A DNA stretch of 64,000 bases from Pseudomonadota bacterium (GCA_018242505.1 JAFEBU010000070.1:124001-188000); one strand, 5' to 3'. Counted from the stretch's first letter, positions 8,514 to 18,929 are shown. The notes: generated by a model from the letters alone, not told the origin. Numbers and translations: made by a program.

Positions 8514-9338
8514 ATGACGGAAGTGGCGGAACGGCGCAAACGAGGGCAGGAAAAGACCAGCGGCCTGGGCGAAACCGTCCGGACGGTCGTGTACGCCGTG
8601 CTAATCGCACTGGTTGTGCGTACTTTCGCGATCGAGCCGTTCAATATCCCGTCCGGATCGATGATCCCGACGTTGCTGGTCGGAGACTACCTCTTCGTCT
8701 CGAAATTCTCCTACGGCTACAGCAAGCACTCCTTCCCGTTCTCGCTGGGCCTGTTCTCTGGACGCATCTTCTTCCATCCGCCCAAACGCGGCGACGTGGC
8801 GGTGTTCAAATATCCCGGCGACCAGGGGCAGGGACTGAACCGGACCGACTACATCAAGCGCATCGTCGGGCTGCCGGGTGACCGCATCCAGGTCACCAAT
8901 GGCGTGCTCCACATCAACGGCGTCGCAGTGAAGCGCGAACGCATCGGGGACTACACCAAGGGGGGCGGGAGCTTCCAGAAGGGCACGCTCTACCGGGAGA
9001 CAATGCCCGATGGTGGACCGACCTATACCGTGCTGCAGTATTCCGACAACGGGCTGGCCGACAACACGCCGGAGTTCCTGGTGCCGGCAAACAGCTATTT
9101 CGTCATGGGCGACAATCGCGACGATTCGCTCGACAGCCGCACGCGTCTGATGTTGCGCGACATCAGCGGTGCGGCACGCGAGCGCGACCAGCTCGGCTGG
9201 TACGTGCCCGCCGAGAATCTCGTTGGCCGTGCCGAGTTCATCTTCTTTTCACATGACCCGTCGGAAGCGGATTGGTCGGAACCGTGGAAATGGCCAGAGG
9301 CGATCCGCTTCAGCCGCTTCTTCATGGCGATCCACTGA
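8514..9338 (+). CDS. lepB: Signal peptidase I
   Basis: A 274-residue type I signal peptidase that cleaves Sec signal peptides on the periplasmic side of the inner membrane. One N-terminal membrane segment (about 22-38) precedes the nucleophile Ser49 in PSGSMIPTL. The general base is Lys115 in YIKRIVGLPGD, and box E is FVMGDNRDDSLDSR. The C-terminus overlaps the start of rnc. The lepB-rnc-era-recO order is a conserved translation/secretion cluster in this class. Confidence 0.96.
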   Translation: MTEVAERRKRGQEKTSGLGETVRTVVYAVLIALVVRTFAIEPFNIPSGSMIPTLLVGDYLFVSKFSYGYSKHSFPFSLGLFSGRIFFHPPKRGDVAVFKYPGDQGQGLNRTDYIKRIVGLPGDRIQVTNGVLHINGVAVKRERIGDYTKGGGSFQKGTLYRETMPDGGPTYTVLQYSDNGLADNTPEFLVPANSYFVMGDNRDDSLDSRTRLMLRDISGAARERDQLGWYVPAENLVGRAEFIFFSHDPSEADWSEPWKWPEAIRFSRFFMAIH

Positions 9339-10042
9339 AGCCCAACGACGTCGATCTCGGGGCATTGTCTAAAGGGATCGGGCATGTCTTTGCTCGACCT
9401 GAACTGGCCGCCGAGGCGCTGACCCATCGCAGCGCCCTCGACCGCCAGGCCGAACTCAAGGTTGCCTTCCCGCACGGCAACGAACGGCTGGAATTTCTCG
9501 GTGATCGCGTGCTGTCCCTGGCGATGGCCGATCTTCTGCTGCGGCGCTTCCCGAGTGAGCGCGAAGGTGGATTGGCGCGACGACATGCAGCCCTGGTCCG
9601 CGCCGAGACGCTGGTCGAGATCGCCGAAGCGATCGAACTCGGGGCACTCATTCGTCTGGGCGATTCCGAGCGCGCCCAGAAGAAGAGCGTGCAGGCCAAC
9701 ATCCTCGCCGATGCGCTGGAGGCGCTGTTGGGGGCGGTCTTTCTCGACGCCGGCTTTGTTGCGGCAGCGGACTGCATTGCTGCGCTGTGGGGTGATCGGT
9801 TAGCGCGCCAGGAGGCCGTGCTGCGTGATCCCAAGACGGCACTGCAGGAATGGGCGCAGGCTCGCCGGCTGCCGTTGCCCTCCTACCGCGAGGTCGGCCG
9901 AGAGGGCCCGCCACACGCGCCGGTCTTCGTCGTCGACGTGACGCTCAAGGGCCACGAACCAAGCCGCGGTCGCGGCGGTAGCAAACGGGAAGCCGAACGG
10001 CTGGCGGCGAAGGCCCTGCTGGAACGGTTCGGCCAGCCATGA
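9290..10042 (+). CDS. rnc: Ribonuclease III
   Basis: Double-strand-specific endoribonuclease for rRNA and mRNA processing. The catalytic domain carries the signature ERLEFLGDRVLS and the second acidic cluster DALEALLGAVFLDAG. The C-terminal double-stranded-RNA-binding domain runs from about residue 175, after DPKTALQEWAQ, to the end. The start is uncertain: ATG 9290 lies inside lepB and gives 250 residues; the frame also offers TTG 9272, GTG 9284 and a CTG at the lepB stop, nearer to where the family similarity begins. The stop overlaps era by 4 nt. Confidence 0.93.
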   Translation: MARGDPLQPLLHGDPLKPNDVDLGALSKGIGHVFARPELAAEALTHRSALDRQAELKVAFPHGNERLEFLGDRVLSLAMADLLLRRFPSEREGGLARRHAALVRAETLVEIAEAIELGALIRLGDSERAQKKSVQANILADALEALLGAVFLDAGFVAAADCIAALWGDRLARQEAVLRDPKTALQEWAQARRLPLPSYREVGREGPPHAPVFVVDVTLKGHEPSRGRGGSKREAERLAAKALLERFGQP

Positions 10043-10959
10043 CCATGTCGACAACACGGGCAGGCTTCGTTGCGGTCGTCGGCGCGCCCAATGCCGGCAA
10101 GTCGACGCTGGTCAATGCGTTGGTCGGTGCGAAAGTGAGCATCGTCTCGCCCAAGGTCCAGACGACTCGCATGCGGGTGATCGGCATCGCCATGACCGAT
10201 CTTGCCGATGGCACGCGCGCCCAGGTCGTATTGGTCGATACACCGGGCATCTTCCGTGTCGCCAAGCGTCGTCTGGAGCGTGCCATGGTGGCGGCAGCAT
10301 GGCAGGGGGCGGAGGATGCCGATGCGGTCGCTATGGTGGTCGATGCCGAACGCGGAATTGGCGGCGAGACGCGGGCGATCGCGGAAAAGCTCAAGGCTTC
10401 GCGCGCACGCCGCCATCTCATCCTGAACAAGATCGACCTGGTGGCGCGCGAAAAATTGCTGGCCCTTGCCGACGAGCTCAACGCGCTCCTCCCGTTCGAG
10501 CATACTTTCATGGTGAGCGCCCTGAAGCGCGATGGCATTGGCGATGTGCTGGCGGCGCTGGCGGCCAGCCTGCCGCCAAGCCCCTTTCTCTATCCCGAGG
10601 ACCAGGCGGCCGACCTTCCGATGCGGCTGCTGGCGGCAGAAATCACGCGCGAGCAGGTCTTCCTGCAGCTTCACCAGGAGCTGCCCTATGAAGCGGCAGT
10701 CGAGACCGACAAGTGGGAGGAGCGGGGTGACGGTTCGGTCCGCATCGAGCAGACCATCCACGTGCAGCGCGAGGGCCAGCGGGCGATCGTGCTTGGCAAG
10801 GGCGGGGCGCGCATCAAGCAAATCGGGGCGCGAGCACGACATGAGCTTGCCCAAATGCTCGAACGGCAGGTGCATCTCTTCCTGCATGTCAAGGTGAGCG
10901 AGCGCTGGGCCGAAGACCCGGCGCACTACCGCGCGATCGGTCTCGACTACGAACTCTAA
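10039..10959 (+). CDS. era: GTPase Era
   Basis: Era binds 16S rRNA and assists 30S ribosome assembly. The 306-residue product has G1 GAPNAGKS (15-22), switch-I VQTTRMRV, G3 DTPG (67-70), G4 NKID (130-133) and a C-terminal KH domain with VLGKGGARIKQIG. It starts in an ATGA overlap with rnc; a second ATG two codons later is equally usable. RecO follows after 44 nt. Confidence 0.97.
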   Translation: MTMSTTRAGFVAVVGAPNAGKSTLVNALVGAKVSIVSPKVQTTRMRVIGIAMTDLADGTRAQVVLVDTPGIFRVAKRRLERAMVAAAWQGAEDADAVAMVVDAERGIGGETRAIAEKLKASRARRHLILNKIDLVAREKLLALADELNALLPFEHTFMVSALKRDGIGDVLAALAASLPPSPFLYPEDQAADLPMRLLAAEITREQVFLQLHQELPYEAAVETDKWEERGDGSVRIEQTIHVQREGQRAIVLGKGGARIKQIGARARHELAQMLERQVHLFLHVKVSERWAEDPAHYRAIGLDYEL

Positions 10960-11003
10960 CCCTACCCTTTGAACGGGGAAGGAAAGCAGGTCATATCCGG
11001 TAC

Positions 11004-11720
11004 ATGGAGTGGAACGACCGCGGTATTGTCCTGACCAGCCGGACTCATGGCGAGACCGGGCTTGTGGTCTCGTTGCTCACACGCGATCACGGGCGGCATG
11101 CAGGCTTTGTCCCCGGCGGCATCTCGCGCAAGGCAAGGCCGATCTGGCAGTCGGGCAATCTCGTCGAGGTCGAATGGCGGGCACGTCTTGCCGAGCAGCT
11201 TGGCAACTTCACCGGCGAACTGCGCGAACCATATGCTGCCCGGGCCCTCGACGACGCGGTCGAGCTGGCAGGCCTTGCCGCGGCCTGCGCCGTCGTCGAT
11301 GCGGCCCTGCCCGAGCGCGAGCCGCATCCGGCGATGTTCGACGGTTTCCACGCTTTCCTGACGGCCCTCGGCCATCCGGGCTGGCCCGTCGTCTATGTGA
11401 GGCTGGAACTCGGCCTCCTGCAGGAGCTGGGTTTCGGGCTCGATCTCGAGAAATGCGCGGTTTCGGGGAAGACAGACGATCTTGCCTATGTGTCACCCAA
11501 AACGGGCCGCGCGGTGTCGCGCAGTGCCGCTGAACCCTACAAGGGCAAACTGCTCGTCCTGCCGCCCTTTCTATCCACCGGCGGGTTACCGGAAAATGAC
11601 GGGGATCTGCTGCAAGGCCTCGATCTCGCAGGCTATTTCCTGGAACGGCACGTCTTTTGGCCCCACAACAAGCCCTTGCCTCCCGCGCGGTCGAGATTTA
11701 TGGAAGCGCTGCCCCGCTAG
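11004..11720 (+). CDS. recO: DNA repair protein RecO
   Basis: RecO helps load RecA on SSB-coated single-stranded DNA in the RecFOR gap-repair pathway. The 238-residue protein begins MEWNDRGIVLTSRTHGETG, the OB-fold N-terminus, followed by GFVPGGISRKARPIWQSGN and the all-helical domain. The zinc-finger cysteines of some RecO proteins are not present. Its partner recR is also in this window, about 10 kb away beside dnaX. Confidence 0.94.
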   Translation: MEWNDRGIVLTSRTHGETGLVVSLLTRDHGRHAGFVPGGISRKARPIWQSGNLVEVEWRARLAEQLGNFTGELREPYAARALDDAVELAGLAAACAVVDAALPEREPHPAMFDGFHAFLTALGHPGWPVVYVRLELGLLQELGFGLDLEKCAVSGKTDDLAYVSPKTGRAVSRSAAEPYKGKLLVLPPFLSTGGLPENDGDLLQGLDLAGYFLERHVFWPHNKPLPPARSRFMEALPR

Positions 11721-11774
11721 AATAACGATGGCTGCAGCGTCAACCGCAGCCGCTTCCCCTCTACGTTCCGATCG

Positions 11775-14018
11775 ATGGCCAAACGCAGCACCAACGTCGT
11801 TCCGCTCGCCACCGTGAAGCCGGTGCAATTCGGACAGGCGCTCCAGGAGCGCTACCTGTCCTATGCGCTGTCCACCATCATGGCGCGCTCGCTGCCCGAT
11901 GTGCGCGACGGCCTGAAGCCGGTGCATCGCCGCCTGCTCTATGCGATGCGTCAGCTTCGACTCGACCCCAACAGCGCCTTCAAGAAGAGCGCACGCGTGG
12001 TGGGCGACGTCATCGGCCAATACCATCCGCATGGCGACCAATCGATCTACGATGCACTGGTGCGCCTCGCGCAGGAGTTCTCGGTCCGCTATCCGCTGAT
12101 CGAGGGGCAGGGCAACTTCGGCAATATCGACGGCGATAATCCGGCGGCCATGCGTTACACCGAGGCGCGCCTTACGGAGGTGGCCGAGGCCCTGCTGGCG
12201 GGGATCGACGAGGACGCTGTCGACTTTCGGCCCAACTACGACGGCTCGGTCCAGGAGCCGATCGTGCTGCCCGGCGGCTTTCCCAACCTGCTGGCCAACG
12301 GCGCGGCCGGTATCGCCGTCGGCATGGCTACGTCGATCCCGCCGCACAATGCCGGCGATCTTTGCGATGCGCTGCTACATCTGATCCGTACGCCCAATGC
12401 ACGCATAGAGACTCTGGTCGATCTGGTGAAGGGGCCCGACTTTCCGACCGGCGGCCTGCTGGTCGAGCCACGCGAGTCGATCGTCGAGGCCTACAAGGTC
12501 GGCCGCGGGGCTTTCCGCCTGCGCGCCCGCTGGACAAAGGAGGAATTGCCGCGCGGCCAGTACCGTATCGTCGTCACCGAGATTCCGTATCAGGTCCAGA
12601 AGGGCAAGCTGATCGAGCGCATCGCCGAGATCATCAACGCCAAGAAACTGCCCATCCTCGAAGACGTGCGCGACGAATCGGCGGACGATGTGCGTATCGT
12701 GCTCGACCCGCGTACCGGCAACGTGCCGGCGGAACTTCTGATGGAGCAGCTTTTCAAACTGACCGACCTCGAGATTCGCTTTCCGCTGAATCTCAACGTT
12801 CTGGACAAGGACAACACGCCGCGCGTCATGGACCTGCGCCAAGCGCTGCAGGCCTTCCTCGACCATCGCCGCGAGGTGCTGGTGCGGCGTTCGAACTTCC
12901 GGCTGGCCGAGATCGAGCGGCGGCTGGAGATCCTCGACGGCTACTTGATCGCCTATCTCAACCTCGACAAGCTGATCAAGATCATCCGCGAAGAGGACGA
13001 GCCCAAGCCCAAGATGATCAAGGCCTTCGATCTCACCGACCTGCAGGCCGAATCGATCCTGAACATGCGGCTGCGGGCGCTGCGGCGGCTGGAAGAATTC
13101 GAGATCAAGGGCGAGCACAAGAAGCTCACCTCCGAGCGCAAGGAGCTGAAGGCCCTTCTCAAGGAAGAAAAGCTTCAGTGGCAGGCGATCTCGGCCGAGG
13201 TTCAGGAGATCAAGAACAGGTTCGGCAGCAAGACGGCACTCGGCAAGCGCCGCACCGAACTCGCCGATGCTCCGGCCGAGATCGAGCATACGGTCGAGGA
13301 CTTCGTCGAGCGCGAGCCGATCACGATACTTCTGTCCGATCGGGGTTGGATCCGCGCCGCAAAAGGCCACCTCGATGAAAAGGCGGCGGCGGAACTCAAG
13401 TACAAGGAGGGCGACCAGGCGAAGTTCGCGGTGCATGCCCAGTCGATCGACAAGCTCCTGGTGTTTGGCACCAATGGCCGGTTCTATACGCTGCCTTGTG
13501 ACCGTTTGCCGGGCGCACGCGGCCACGGCGAGCCGGTGCGCCTCATGATCGAGCTCGGCAATGACCAGGATATCGTCCAGCTCGAGGTGCTGAGGGGCGG
13601 CCGCAAGTTCCTGGTCGCCTCCGATGCCGGCCGTGGCTTTGTCGTGCCTGAGGACGAGGTCGTGGCTCAAACCAAGAATGGCAAACAGGTTCTGAACCTT
13701 GCCGCGAACGAGAAGGCCGTCGCTTTTTCGGTGGTACCGGACGGCGCCGATTCCATTGCCGCGCTGAGCGAAGGTCGCAAGCTCCTGATCTTCCCGATGG
13801 AGCAGGTGCCGGAGATGGGCCGCGGGCGGGGCGTGCTGCTGCAGAAATCGAAGGCCGACCAGCTCTCCGATGCTCAGGCCTTCAAATTGGCCGACGGCCT
13901 GCCTTGGGCGAATCGGGTGATCCCCGCGGGCGAGCTCAAGTTCTGGCGCGGCGAGCGGGCGCAAGCTGGCCGCATGCCCGAAAAAGGCTGGCCGCGCGCC
14001 AAGCGTTTCAAGGATTGA
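11775..14018 (+). CDS. parC: DNA topoisomerase IV subunit A
   Basis: The cleavage subunit of topoisomerase IV, which unlinks daughter chromosomes. The 747-residue protein shows the N-terminal [19 protein letters not shown], the quinolone-resistance region [17 protein letters not shown], and the active-site tyrosine in AMRYTEARL (Tyr128). A long coiled-coil/tower segment follows near 350-480, then a short C-terminal beta-pinwheel. The incomplete pinwheel and lack of the GyrA box support ParC rather than GyrA. The partner parE is not here. uppP starts 4 nt after the stop. Confidence 0.95.
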   Translation: MAKRSTNVVPLATVKPVQFGQALQERYLSYALSTIMARSLPDVRDGLKPVHRRLLYAMRQLRLDPNSAFKKSARVVGDVIGQYHPHGDQSIYDALVRLAQEFSVRYPLIEGQGNFGNIDGDNPAAMRYTEARLTEVAEALLAGIDEDAVDFRPNYDGSVQEPIVLPGGFPNLLANGAAGIAVGMATSIPPHNAGDLCDALLHLIRTPNARIETLVDLVKGPDFPTGGLLVEPRESIVEAYKVGRGAFRLRARWTKEELPRGQYRIVVTEIPYQVQKGKLIERIAEIINAKKLPILEDVRDESADDVRIVLDPRTGNVPAELLMEQLFKLTDLEIRFPLNLNVLDKDNTPRVMDLRQALQAFLDHRREVLVRRSNFRLAEIERRLEILDGYLIAYLNLDKLIKIIREEDEPKPKMIKAFDLTDLQAESILNMRLRALRRLEEFEIKGEHKKLTSERKELKALLKEEKLQWQAISAEVQEIKNRFGSKTALGKRRTELADAPAEIEHTVEDFVEREPITILLSDRGWIRAAKGHLDEKAAAELKYKEGDQAKFAVHAQSIDKLLVFGTNGRFYTLPCDRLPGARGHGEPVRLMIELGNDQDIVQLEVLRGGRKFLVASDAGRGFVVPEDEVVAQTKNGKQVLNLAANEKAVAFSVVPDGADSIAALSEGRKLLIFPMEQVPEMGRGRGVLLQKSKADQLSDAQAFKLADGLPWANRVIPAGELKFWRGERAQAGRMPEKGWPRAKRFKD

Positions 14019-14022
14019 TCGA

Positions 14023-14829
14023 ATGGATCTGGCGTTGATCTGGAAGACGCTGGTGATCGGCGTCGTCGAAGGTCTTACCGAATTCCTGCCGGTTTCCTCG
14101 ACCGGCCATATCATCCTTTCGGAAGTGGTCCTCGATTTCAAAGGCCCGCCCGGCAAGGTGTTCGACATCGTGATCCAGCTTGGTGCGATCCTGGCCATCT
14201 GCGTGCTCTACCGTGCGAAGGTCTGGGCAACCGTGATTGGCACGCTGAACCGGGAACCGAAGGCGCTGCGTTTCGCCGGCGCCGTGCTGATCGCTTTCCT
14301 GCCTTCCGCCGTGGTGGGGGTGATCGCTTTCAAATACATCAAGCAGCTTCTCGAAAGCCCCATGGTGGTGGCCGTCGCGCTGATCCTCGGCGGTATCGCA
14401 ATCCTTGTGATCGAGCGATTGGTGCAGCGGCCGCGCATCAAATCGGTCGACGACGTCGACTTCAAGACGGCATTCTGGATCGGTGTTTGCCAGTGCCTCG
14501 CCATGATTCCGGGCGTGTCACGCTCGGGCGCGACCATCATGGGCGCACGGGCTTTTCGCGTGGACCGTGCGACTGCGGCGGAATTCTCTTTCTTCCTTGC
14601 CATGCCGACCATGATCGGCGCGGCTTTCTACGACCTCTACAAGAATTGGCAGGATTTGAGCTGGAACGGCAGCGCGATCATCGCGCTGGGATTCATCGCT
14701 GCGTTCTTCTCCGCGCTGGTCGTCGTCGGTCCGTTCGTACGGTTCATCAGCCGGCACGGATTTGCCGCTTTCGCCTGGTATCGCATTGCAATCGGTGCAC
14801 TGGCGTTGGTTCTCTTGCTCCTGCATTGA
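14023..14829 (+). CDS. uppP: Undecaprenyl-diphosphatase
   Basis: UppP (BacA) dephosphorylates undecaprenyl pyrophosphate to recycle the lipid carrier for peptidoglycan, and confers bacitracin tolerance. The 268-residue membrane protein has about eight hydrophobic segments and both family motifs: EGLTEFLPVSSTGH (15-28) and PGVSRSGATIMGA. It lies 4 nt after parC and is probably co-transcribed. Confidence 0.96.
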   Translation: MDLALIWKTLVIGVVEGLTEFLPVSSTGHIILSEVVLDFKGPPGKVFDIVIQLGAILAICVLYRAKVWATVIGTLNREPKALRFAGAVLIAFLPSAVVGVIAFKYIKQLLESPMVVAVALILGGIAILVIERLVQRPRIKSVDDVDFKTAFWIGVCQCLAMIPGVSRSGATIMGARAFRVDRATAAEFSFFLAMPTMIGAAFYDLYKNWQDLSWNGSAIIALGFIAAFFSALVVVGPFVRFISRHGFAAFAWYRIAIGALALVLLLLH

Positions 14830-14897
14830 CGCTTTCGGCGCTGCAGGCCGCGTGCCATAAGCCGGCACGTTTTGAAGCAGTCAATGGAGTAGGTTTA

Positions 14898-16004
14898 ATG
14901 CAACGGCGTAAGTTCCTTCGCAGCGCGGGCGTCGGCGCTGCAGCGACGGCGGCCTCTGCCGCGGTGGCAGCCCCCGCGATCGCCCAGTCGATGCCCGAGC
15001 TCAATTGGCGTCTGACCTCGAGCTTCCCCAAGTCGCTCGATACGCTTTATGGCGGTGCCGAACATTTCGCCAAGGTTGTGGCGGAAGCAACCGACAACAA
15101 GTTCCAGATTCGCATCTTCGCTGCCGGCGAAATCGTCCCGGGCCTGCAGGTCGTCGATGCAGTGCAGAACGGCACAGTCGAGATCGGCCACACCGCATCC
15201 TACTATTTCTTCGGCAAGGATCCGACCTTCGCCCTTGGAACGGTGGTGCCGTTCGGCCTCAACACGCGCCAGATGAATGCGTGGCTGACCATCGGCGGCG
15301 GCAACGACATGCTCAACGACTTCTACAAGGGCTACAACATCCATGGCATCGTCGCCGGCAATACGACGGCGCAGATGGGCGGTTGGTTCCGCAAGGAGAT
15401 CCATACGCTCGACGACCTCAAGGGTTTGAAGTTCCGCATCGCCGGTCTCGCCGGCAATGTCATGGCCAAGCTCGGTGTCATCCCACAGCAGCTTGCCGGC
15501 GGTGACATCTACCCGGCGCTGGAGAAGGGAGCGATCGATGCGGCCGAATGGGTCGGCCCATACGACGACCAGAAGCTCGGCTTCGCCAAGATCGCACCGA
15601 ACTACTACTACCCCGGCTGGTGGGAGGGGAACGCGGCGATCCATATGTTCATTGGTCTCGACAAGTGGAACGCCCTGCCCAAGCACTATCAGGCGATCAT
15701 CAGGGCGGCCTGTGCCGACACCAACAACTGGACGACTGCCAAGTACGACGCGGACAATCCCAAGGCGTTGCGCCTGCTGGTCGCCAGCGGCGCCAAGCTG
15801 CAGCCCTTTTCACAGGCGATCCTGGAAGCTTCGTTCTCGGCGGCCAACGAAGTCTATGCCGATCTCATGGCCAAAAACGCCACCTTCAAGAAGGTCTATG
15901 AATCCATGATGGCGTTCCGCAAGGACGAGGTGCTGTGGTTCCGGGTGGCCGAGAACACCTACGACAACTTCATGGCGCGTCAATCGGCTGCCAACAAGCT
16001 CTGA
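14898..16004 (+). CDS. TRAP transporter substrate-binding protein, TakP-like (copy 1)
   Basis: A 368-residue periplasmic DctP-type binding protein of the TakP group, whose known members bind 2-oxo acids such as pyruvate. A Tat signal peptide (MQRRKFLR...APAIAQS) spans about 1-31. The TakP-type segments EWVGPYDDQKLGF and YYYPGWWEG are present. It is gap-free and roughly four-fifths identical by eye to the next gene, so the two are a tandem duplication. I chose ATG 14898 since the signal peptide begins there. A perfect palindromic terminator follows. The permease genes dctQ-dctM lie downstream on the opposite strand. Confidence 0.93.
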   Translation: MQRRKFLRSAGVGAAATAASAAVAAPAIAQSMPELNWRLTSSFPKSLDTLYGGAEHFAKVVAEATDNKFQIRIFAAGEIVPGLQVVDAVQNGTVEIGHTASYYFFGKDPTFALGTVVPFGLNTRQMNAWLTIGGGNDMLNDFYKGYNIHGIVAGNTTAQMGGWFRKEIHTLDDLKGLKFRIAGLAGNVMAKLGVIPQQLAGGDIYPALEKGAIDAAEWVGPYDDQKLGFAKIAPNYYYPGWWEGNAAIHMFIGLDKWNALPKHYQAIIRAACADTNNWTTAKYDADNPKALRLLVASGAKLQPFSQAILEASFSAANEVYADLMAKNATFKKVYESMMAFRKDEVLWFRVAENTYDNFMARQSAANKL

Positions 16005-16024
16005 CGACCTCGGAGCCCAACCGG

Positions 16025-16050
16025 AAAAACCCCGCAATTGCGGGGTTTTT
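16025..16050 (+). terminator. Rho-independent terminator after TakP copy 1
   Basis: A perfect 26-nt palindrome (AAAAACCCCGCAATTGCGGGG plus five T) 21 nt after the stop codon, followed by a T-rich run. The A-tract on the left could let it work in both directions, but no opposing gene is close. Confidence 0.92.
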
Positions 16051-16161
16051 CTTTGCCGGCCCGGCTACTTTTCATCCTGCCTGCGCTATGTCATAACTCC
16101 AACCGCTTGCGTAGCGAAACATTCCAGAAACAGACGCAAGGTTTATGGGAGGGGTACTTAG

Positions 16162-17268
16162 ATGCAACGTCGTAAGTTTTTGCGTACGACCGGCGTGGGA
16201 AGCGCTGCTGTCGCCGTCAGTGCCGCCGTTGCCGCACCGGCGATCGCGCAGTCGATGCCCGAGCTGAAGTGGCGCATGACGTCGAGTTTTCCCAAGTCGC
16301 TCGATACGCTCTTTGGCGGCGCCGAATACTTGGCGAAGGTCGTTTCTGAAGCGACGGACAAGAAGTTCGAGATCAAGGTCTTCGCGGCGGGCGAAATCGT
16401 TCCGGGCCTGCAAGTCGTCGACGCGGTGCAGAATGGCACGGTCGAGATGGGCCAAACCGCATCGTACTATTACTACGGCAAGGATCCGACCTTTGCCTTC
16501 GGGACGACGGTGCCGTTCGGCCTCAACACGCGCCAGATGAATGCCTGGATGCGCTTTGGTGGCGGCGAGAACCTGCTGAACGAGTTCTACAAGGGCTACA
16601 AACTCTACGGCATGGCCGCCGGAAATACCGGTTGCCAGATGGGCGGCTGGTTCCGCAAGGAGATCAACACCGTCGACGACCTCAAGGGTCTGAAGATCCG
16701 TATCGGCGGCCTTGCGGGCCAGGTCATGGCCAAGCTGGGCGCGGTTCCGCAGCAGATTGCCGGCGGTGATATCTATCCGGCGCTGGAGAAGGGCACGATC
16801 GACGCCGCCGAATGGGTCGGTCCCTATGACGACCAGAAGCTCGGCTTCAACAAGATCGCACCGCACTACTATTATCCCGGCTGGTGGGAGGGCACAGCGG
16901 CGATCCATGCCTTCATCGGTCTCGACAAATGGAACGCGCTGCCGAAGGGGTACCAGGAGATCCTGCGGGCGGCCTGCGCCGCCGCCAATTCCTGGATGGT
17001 CGGCAAGTACGATGCCCAGAACCCCAAGGCGCTGCGCGAACTGGTTGCCGGAGGCACCAAGCTGCACCCGTTCTCGCCGGCCATCATGGAGGCGTCGTTC
17101 AAGGCAGCCAATGAGATCTATGCAGACATCATGGCCAAGAACGCCAACTTCAAGAAGGTCTACGAATCGATGACGTCCTTCCGCAAGGACGAGGTGTTGT
17201 GGTTCCGGGTGGCCGAGAACACCTACGACAACTTCATGGCGCACCAGTCGGCGTCCAACAAGCTCTGA
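16162..17268 (+). CDS. TRAP transporter substrate-binding protein, TakP-like (copy 2)
   Basis: The second tandem TakP-like binding protein, 368 residues, same length as copy 1 with no gaps. The Tat signal (MQRRKFLRTTGVG...) and the mature-domain motifs EWVGPYDDQKLGF and YYYPGWWEG are kept. Differences cluster in the signal peptide and in scattered surface positions such as NTGCQ versus NTTAQ near 155. It has its own leader of about 110 nt after the terminator of copy 1, so the two can be expressed separately. It converges on dctM, which encodes the membrane channel likely shared by both. Confidence 0.93.
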   Translation: MQRRKFLRTTGVGSAAVAVSAAVAAPAIAQSMPELKWRMTSSFPKSLDTLFGGAEYLAKVVSEATDKKFEIKVFAAGEIVPGLQVVDAVQNGTVEMGQTASYYYYGKDPTFAFGTTVPFGLNTRQMNAWMRFGGGENLLNEFYKGYKLYGMAAGNTGCQMGGWFRKEINTVDDLKGLKIRIGGLAGQVMAKLGAVPQQIAGGDIYPALEKGTIDAAEWVGPYDDQKLGFNKIAPHYYYPGWWEGTAAIHAFIGLDKWNALPKGYQEILRAACAAANSWMVGKYDAQNPKALRELVAGGTKLHPFSPAIMEASFKAANEIYADIMAKNANFKKVYESMTSFRKDEVLWFRVAENTYDNFMAHQSASNKL

Positions 17269-17287
17269 CGACGTCGGCAATAAAGCG

Positions 17288-17315
17288 AAAAAGCCCCGCA
17301 TTGCGGGGCTTTTTT
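17288..17315. terminator. Bidirectional terminator between TakP copy 2 and dctM
   Basis: Stem GCCCCGCA/TGCGGGGC (17293-17300 and 17302-17309) flanked by an A-run on the left and a T-run on the right. It sits in the 68-nt gap between convergent genes, so it can terminate both. The core is almost the same as the terminator after copy 1, as expected if the duplication carried gene and terminator together. Confidence 0.9.
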
Positions 17316-17336
17316 ATTGGTCGGTCGGAGGACCGC

Positions 17337-18929
17337 TTATTTGAACACGGGCGCCGTACTGTCCTCGGCGGGAGGTGCCTGCAGGTCGATCTTGACCTTG
17401 TTCAGGTCGACCTTTTGCGTCGGCTCCAGGAAGTAGGTGACCGACTGCGGCACGGCGATCACCAGGACCACCATGATCAGCTGCAATGCCACCCAGGGGA
17501 TCGAGCCCCAATAGATGTCCGAACTCTTCACCTCCTTGGGGGCGACGCTGCGCAGGTAGAACAGCGCGAAGCCGAAGGGCGGATGCATGAACGAAGTCTG
17601 CACGTTCACGCAGAGCATCACGCCGAACCAGATCAGAGCGGCATCATGACCGACGACCGGCTCGAGAATCTTCTGCGCCACCGGCGCCAGCATCGGCACG
17701 ATGATGAAGGCGATCTCGAAGAAGTCGAGGAAGAAGGCAAGGAAGAAGACGAACAGGTTGACGACGACCAGGAAACCCCAGACGCCGCCAGGCAAGCTCG
17801 ACATCAGGTGCTCGACCCAGAGATTGCCGTCCACGCCCTGGAAGGTGATCGAGAAGCAGGTGGCGCCGACCAGGATGAAGGCCACCATGGCGGTGATGCG
17901 CATGGTCGCCTGGAAGGCCTGGATGATCAGGTCGCGCAGATCCTTCACAGCCCAAGCCCGCCAGCAAAGCCAGACAATGGCAGCGAACATGACAGAGAAA
18001 GCCGCCTGGAAGGCGAAAGACTTGAAGGCGACGAGGCCGATGAAGAAACCAATGATAGCGGCGGCGCAACCCGTGCCGAACGCCCATCGGTCGAAACGGG
18101 TCAGCGGCGCATTGCGCACGACGGCCAGCACGATGGCGCCGACCGTGCCCATTGCGCCGGCCTCGGTCGGCGTCGCGAGGCCCATCATGATGGTGCCCAG
18201 CACGAGGAAGATCAGGATGGCGGCAGGGATGATGCCCCAGGCGCATTTGATCAGGAGTGCCTTGCCGAACAGTGAGCGCGGCACCGGTGGCAGAGCGGCG
18301 GGCTTCACGATCGACAAATAGAACGTGTAGGCGGTGAACAGCACGATCTGCAGGATCGAGGGGCCCCACGCACCGAGATACATGTCACCGACGGAGCGGC
18401 CGAGCTGGTCGGCGAGCACGATCAGGACCAGCGAGGGCGGCACGAGTTGGGTGATGGTGCCCGATGCCGCCAGCACGCCGGTCGCATAGCGCATGTCATA
18501 CTTGTAGCGCACCATGATCGGCAGCGTGATCAGCGCCATGGCGATCACCTGGGCCGCGACCGTGCCGGTGATGGCGCCCAGGATGAAGCCGACAATGATG
18601 GTCGAGTAGCCCAGCCCACCGCGCACCGGGCCGAAGAGCTGGCCCATCGATTCCAGCATGTCCTCGGCCAACCCGCACTTCTCCAGAATCGCGCCCATGA
18701 AGGTGAAGAACGGGATGGCGAGCAGCAGCTCGTTCGACAGGATCGAGCCGAACACGCGGCCCGGGATTGCCTGCATGAACGGCAGGGTGAAGTAGCCGAA
18801 GTCGATCGACAGGAAGCCGAAGAAAAAGCCAACCGCGGCCAGCGAGAACGCGACCGGGTAACCGATGATCATGAACACCACCAGGCCGGCGAACATGAGC
18901 GGCGGCATCCACTCGAGAGGGATGATCAT
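17337..18929 (-). CDS. TRAP transporter large permease (DctM, TakM-like)
   Basis: The 530-residue large membrane subunit of a TRAP transporter, which takes up the substrate with sodium ions. About 12 or more hydrophobic segments are seen. It is longer than the usual 425-450 residues because of an internal insertion, as known for the DctM partner of TakP-type systems. The start ATG 18929 overlaps the dctQ stop by 4 nt (ATGA); further upstream the frame is unrelated sequence. The end contains GLIHPPFG-like HPPFGFALF, the family C-terminal signature. Confidence 0.93.
   Translation of the reverse strand: MIIPLEWMPPLMFAGLVVFMIIGYPVAFSLAAVGFFFGFLSIDFGYFTLPFMQAIPGRVFGSILSNELLLAIPFFTFMGAILEKCGLAEDMLESMGQLFGPVRGGLGYSTIIVGFILGAITGTVAAQVIAMALITLPIMVRYKYDMRYATGVLAASGTITQLVPPSLVLIVLADQLGRSVGDMYLGAWGPSILQIVLFTAYTFYLSIVKPAALPPVPRSLFGKALLIKCAWGIIPAAILIFLVLGTIMMGLATPTEAGAMGTVGAIVLAVVRNAPLTRFDRWAFGTGCAAAIIGFFIGLVAFKSFAFQAAFSVMFAAIVWLCWRAWAVKDLRDLIIQAFQATMRITAMVAFILVGATCFSITFQGVDGNLWVEHLMSSLPGGVWGFLVVVNLFVFFLAFFLDFFEIAFIIVPMLAPVAQKILEPVVGHDAALIWFGVMLCVNVQTSFMHPPFGFALFYLRSVAPKEVKSSDIYWGSIPWVALQLIMVVLVIAVPQSVTYFLEPTQKVDLNKVKIDLQAPPAEDSTAPVFK

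Noticed and set aside
12375-14198. 607-codon minus-strand frame opposite parC
   Set aside because: Shadow of parC; no motif, no ribosome site.
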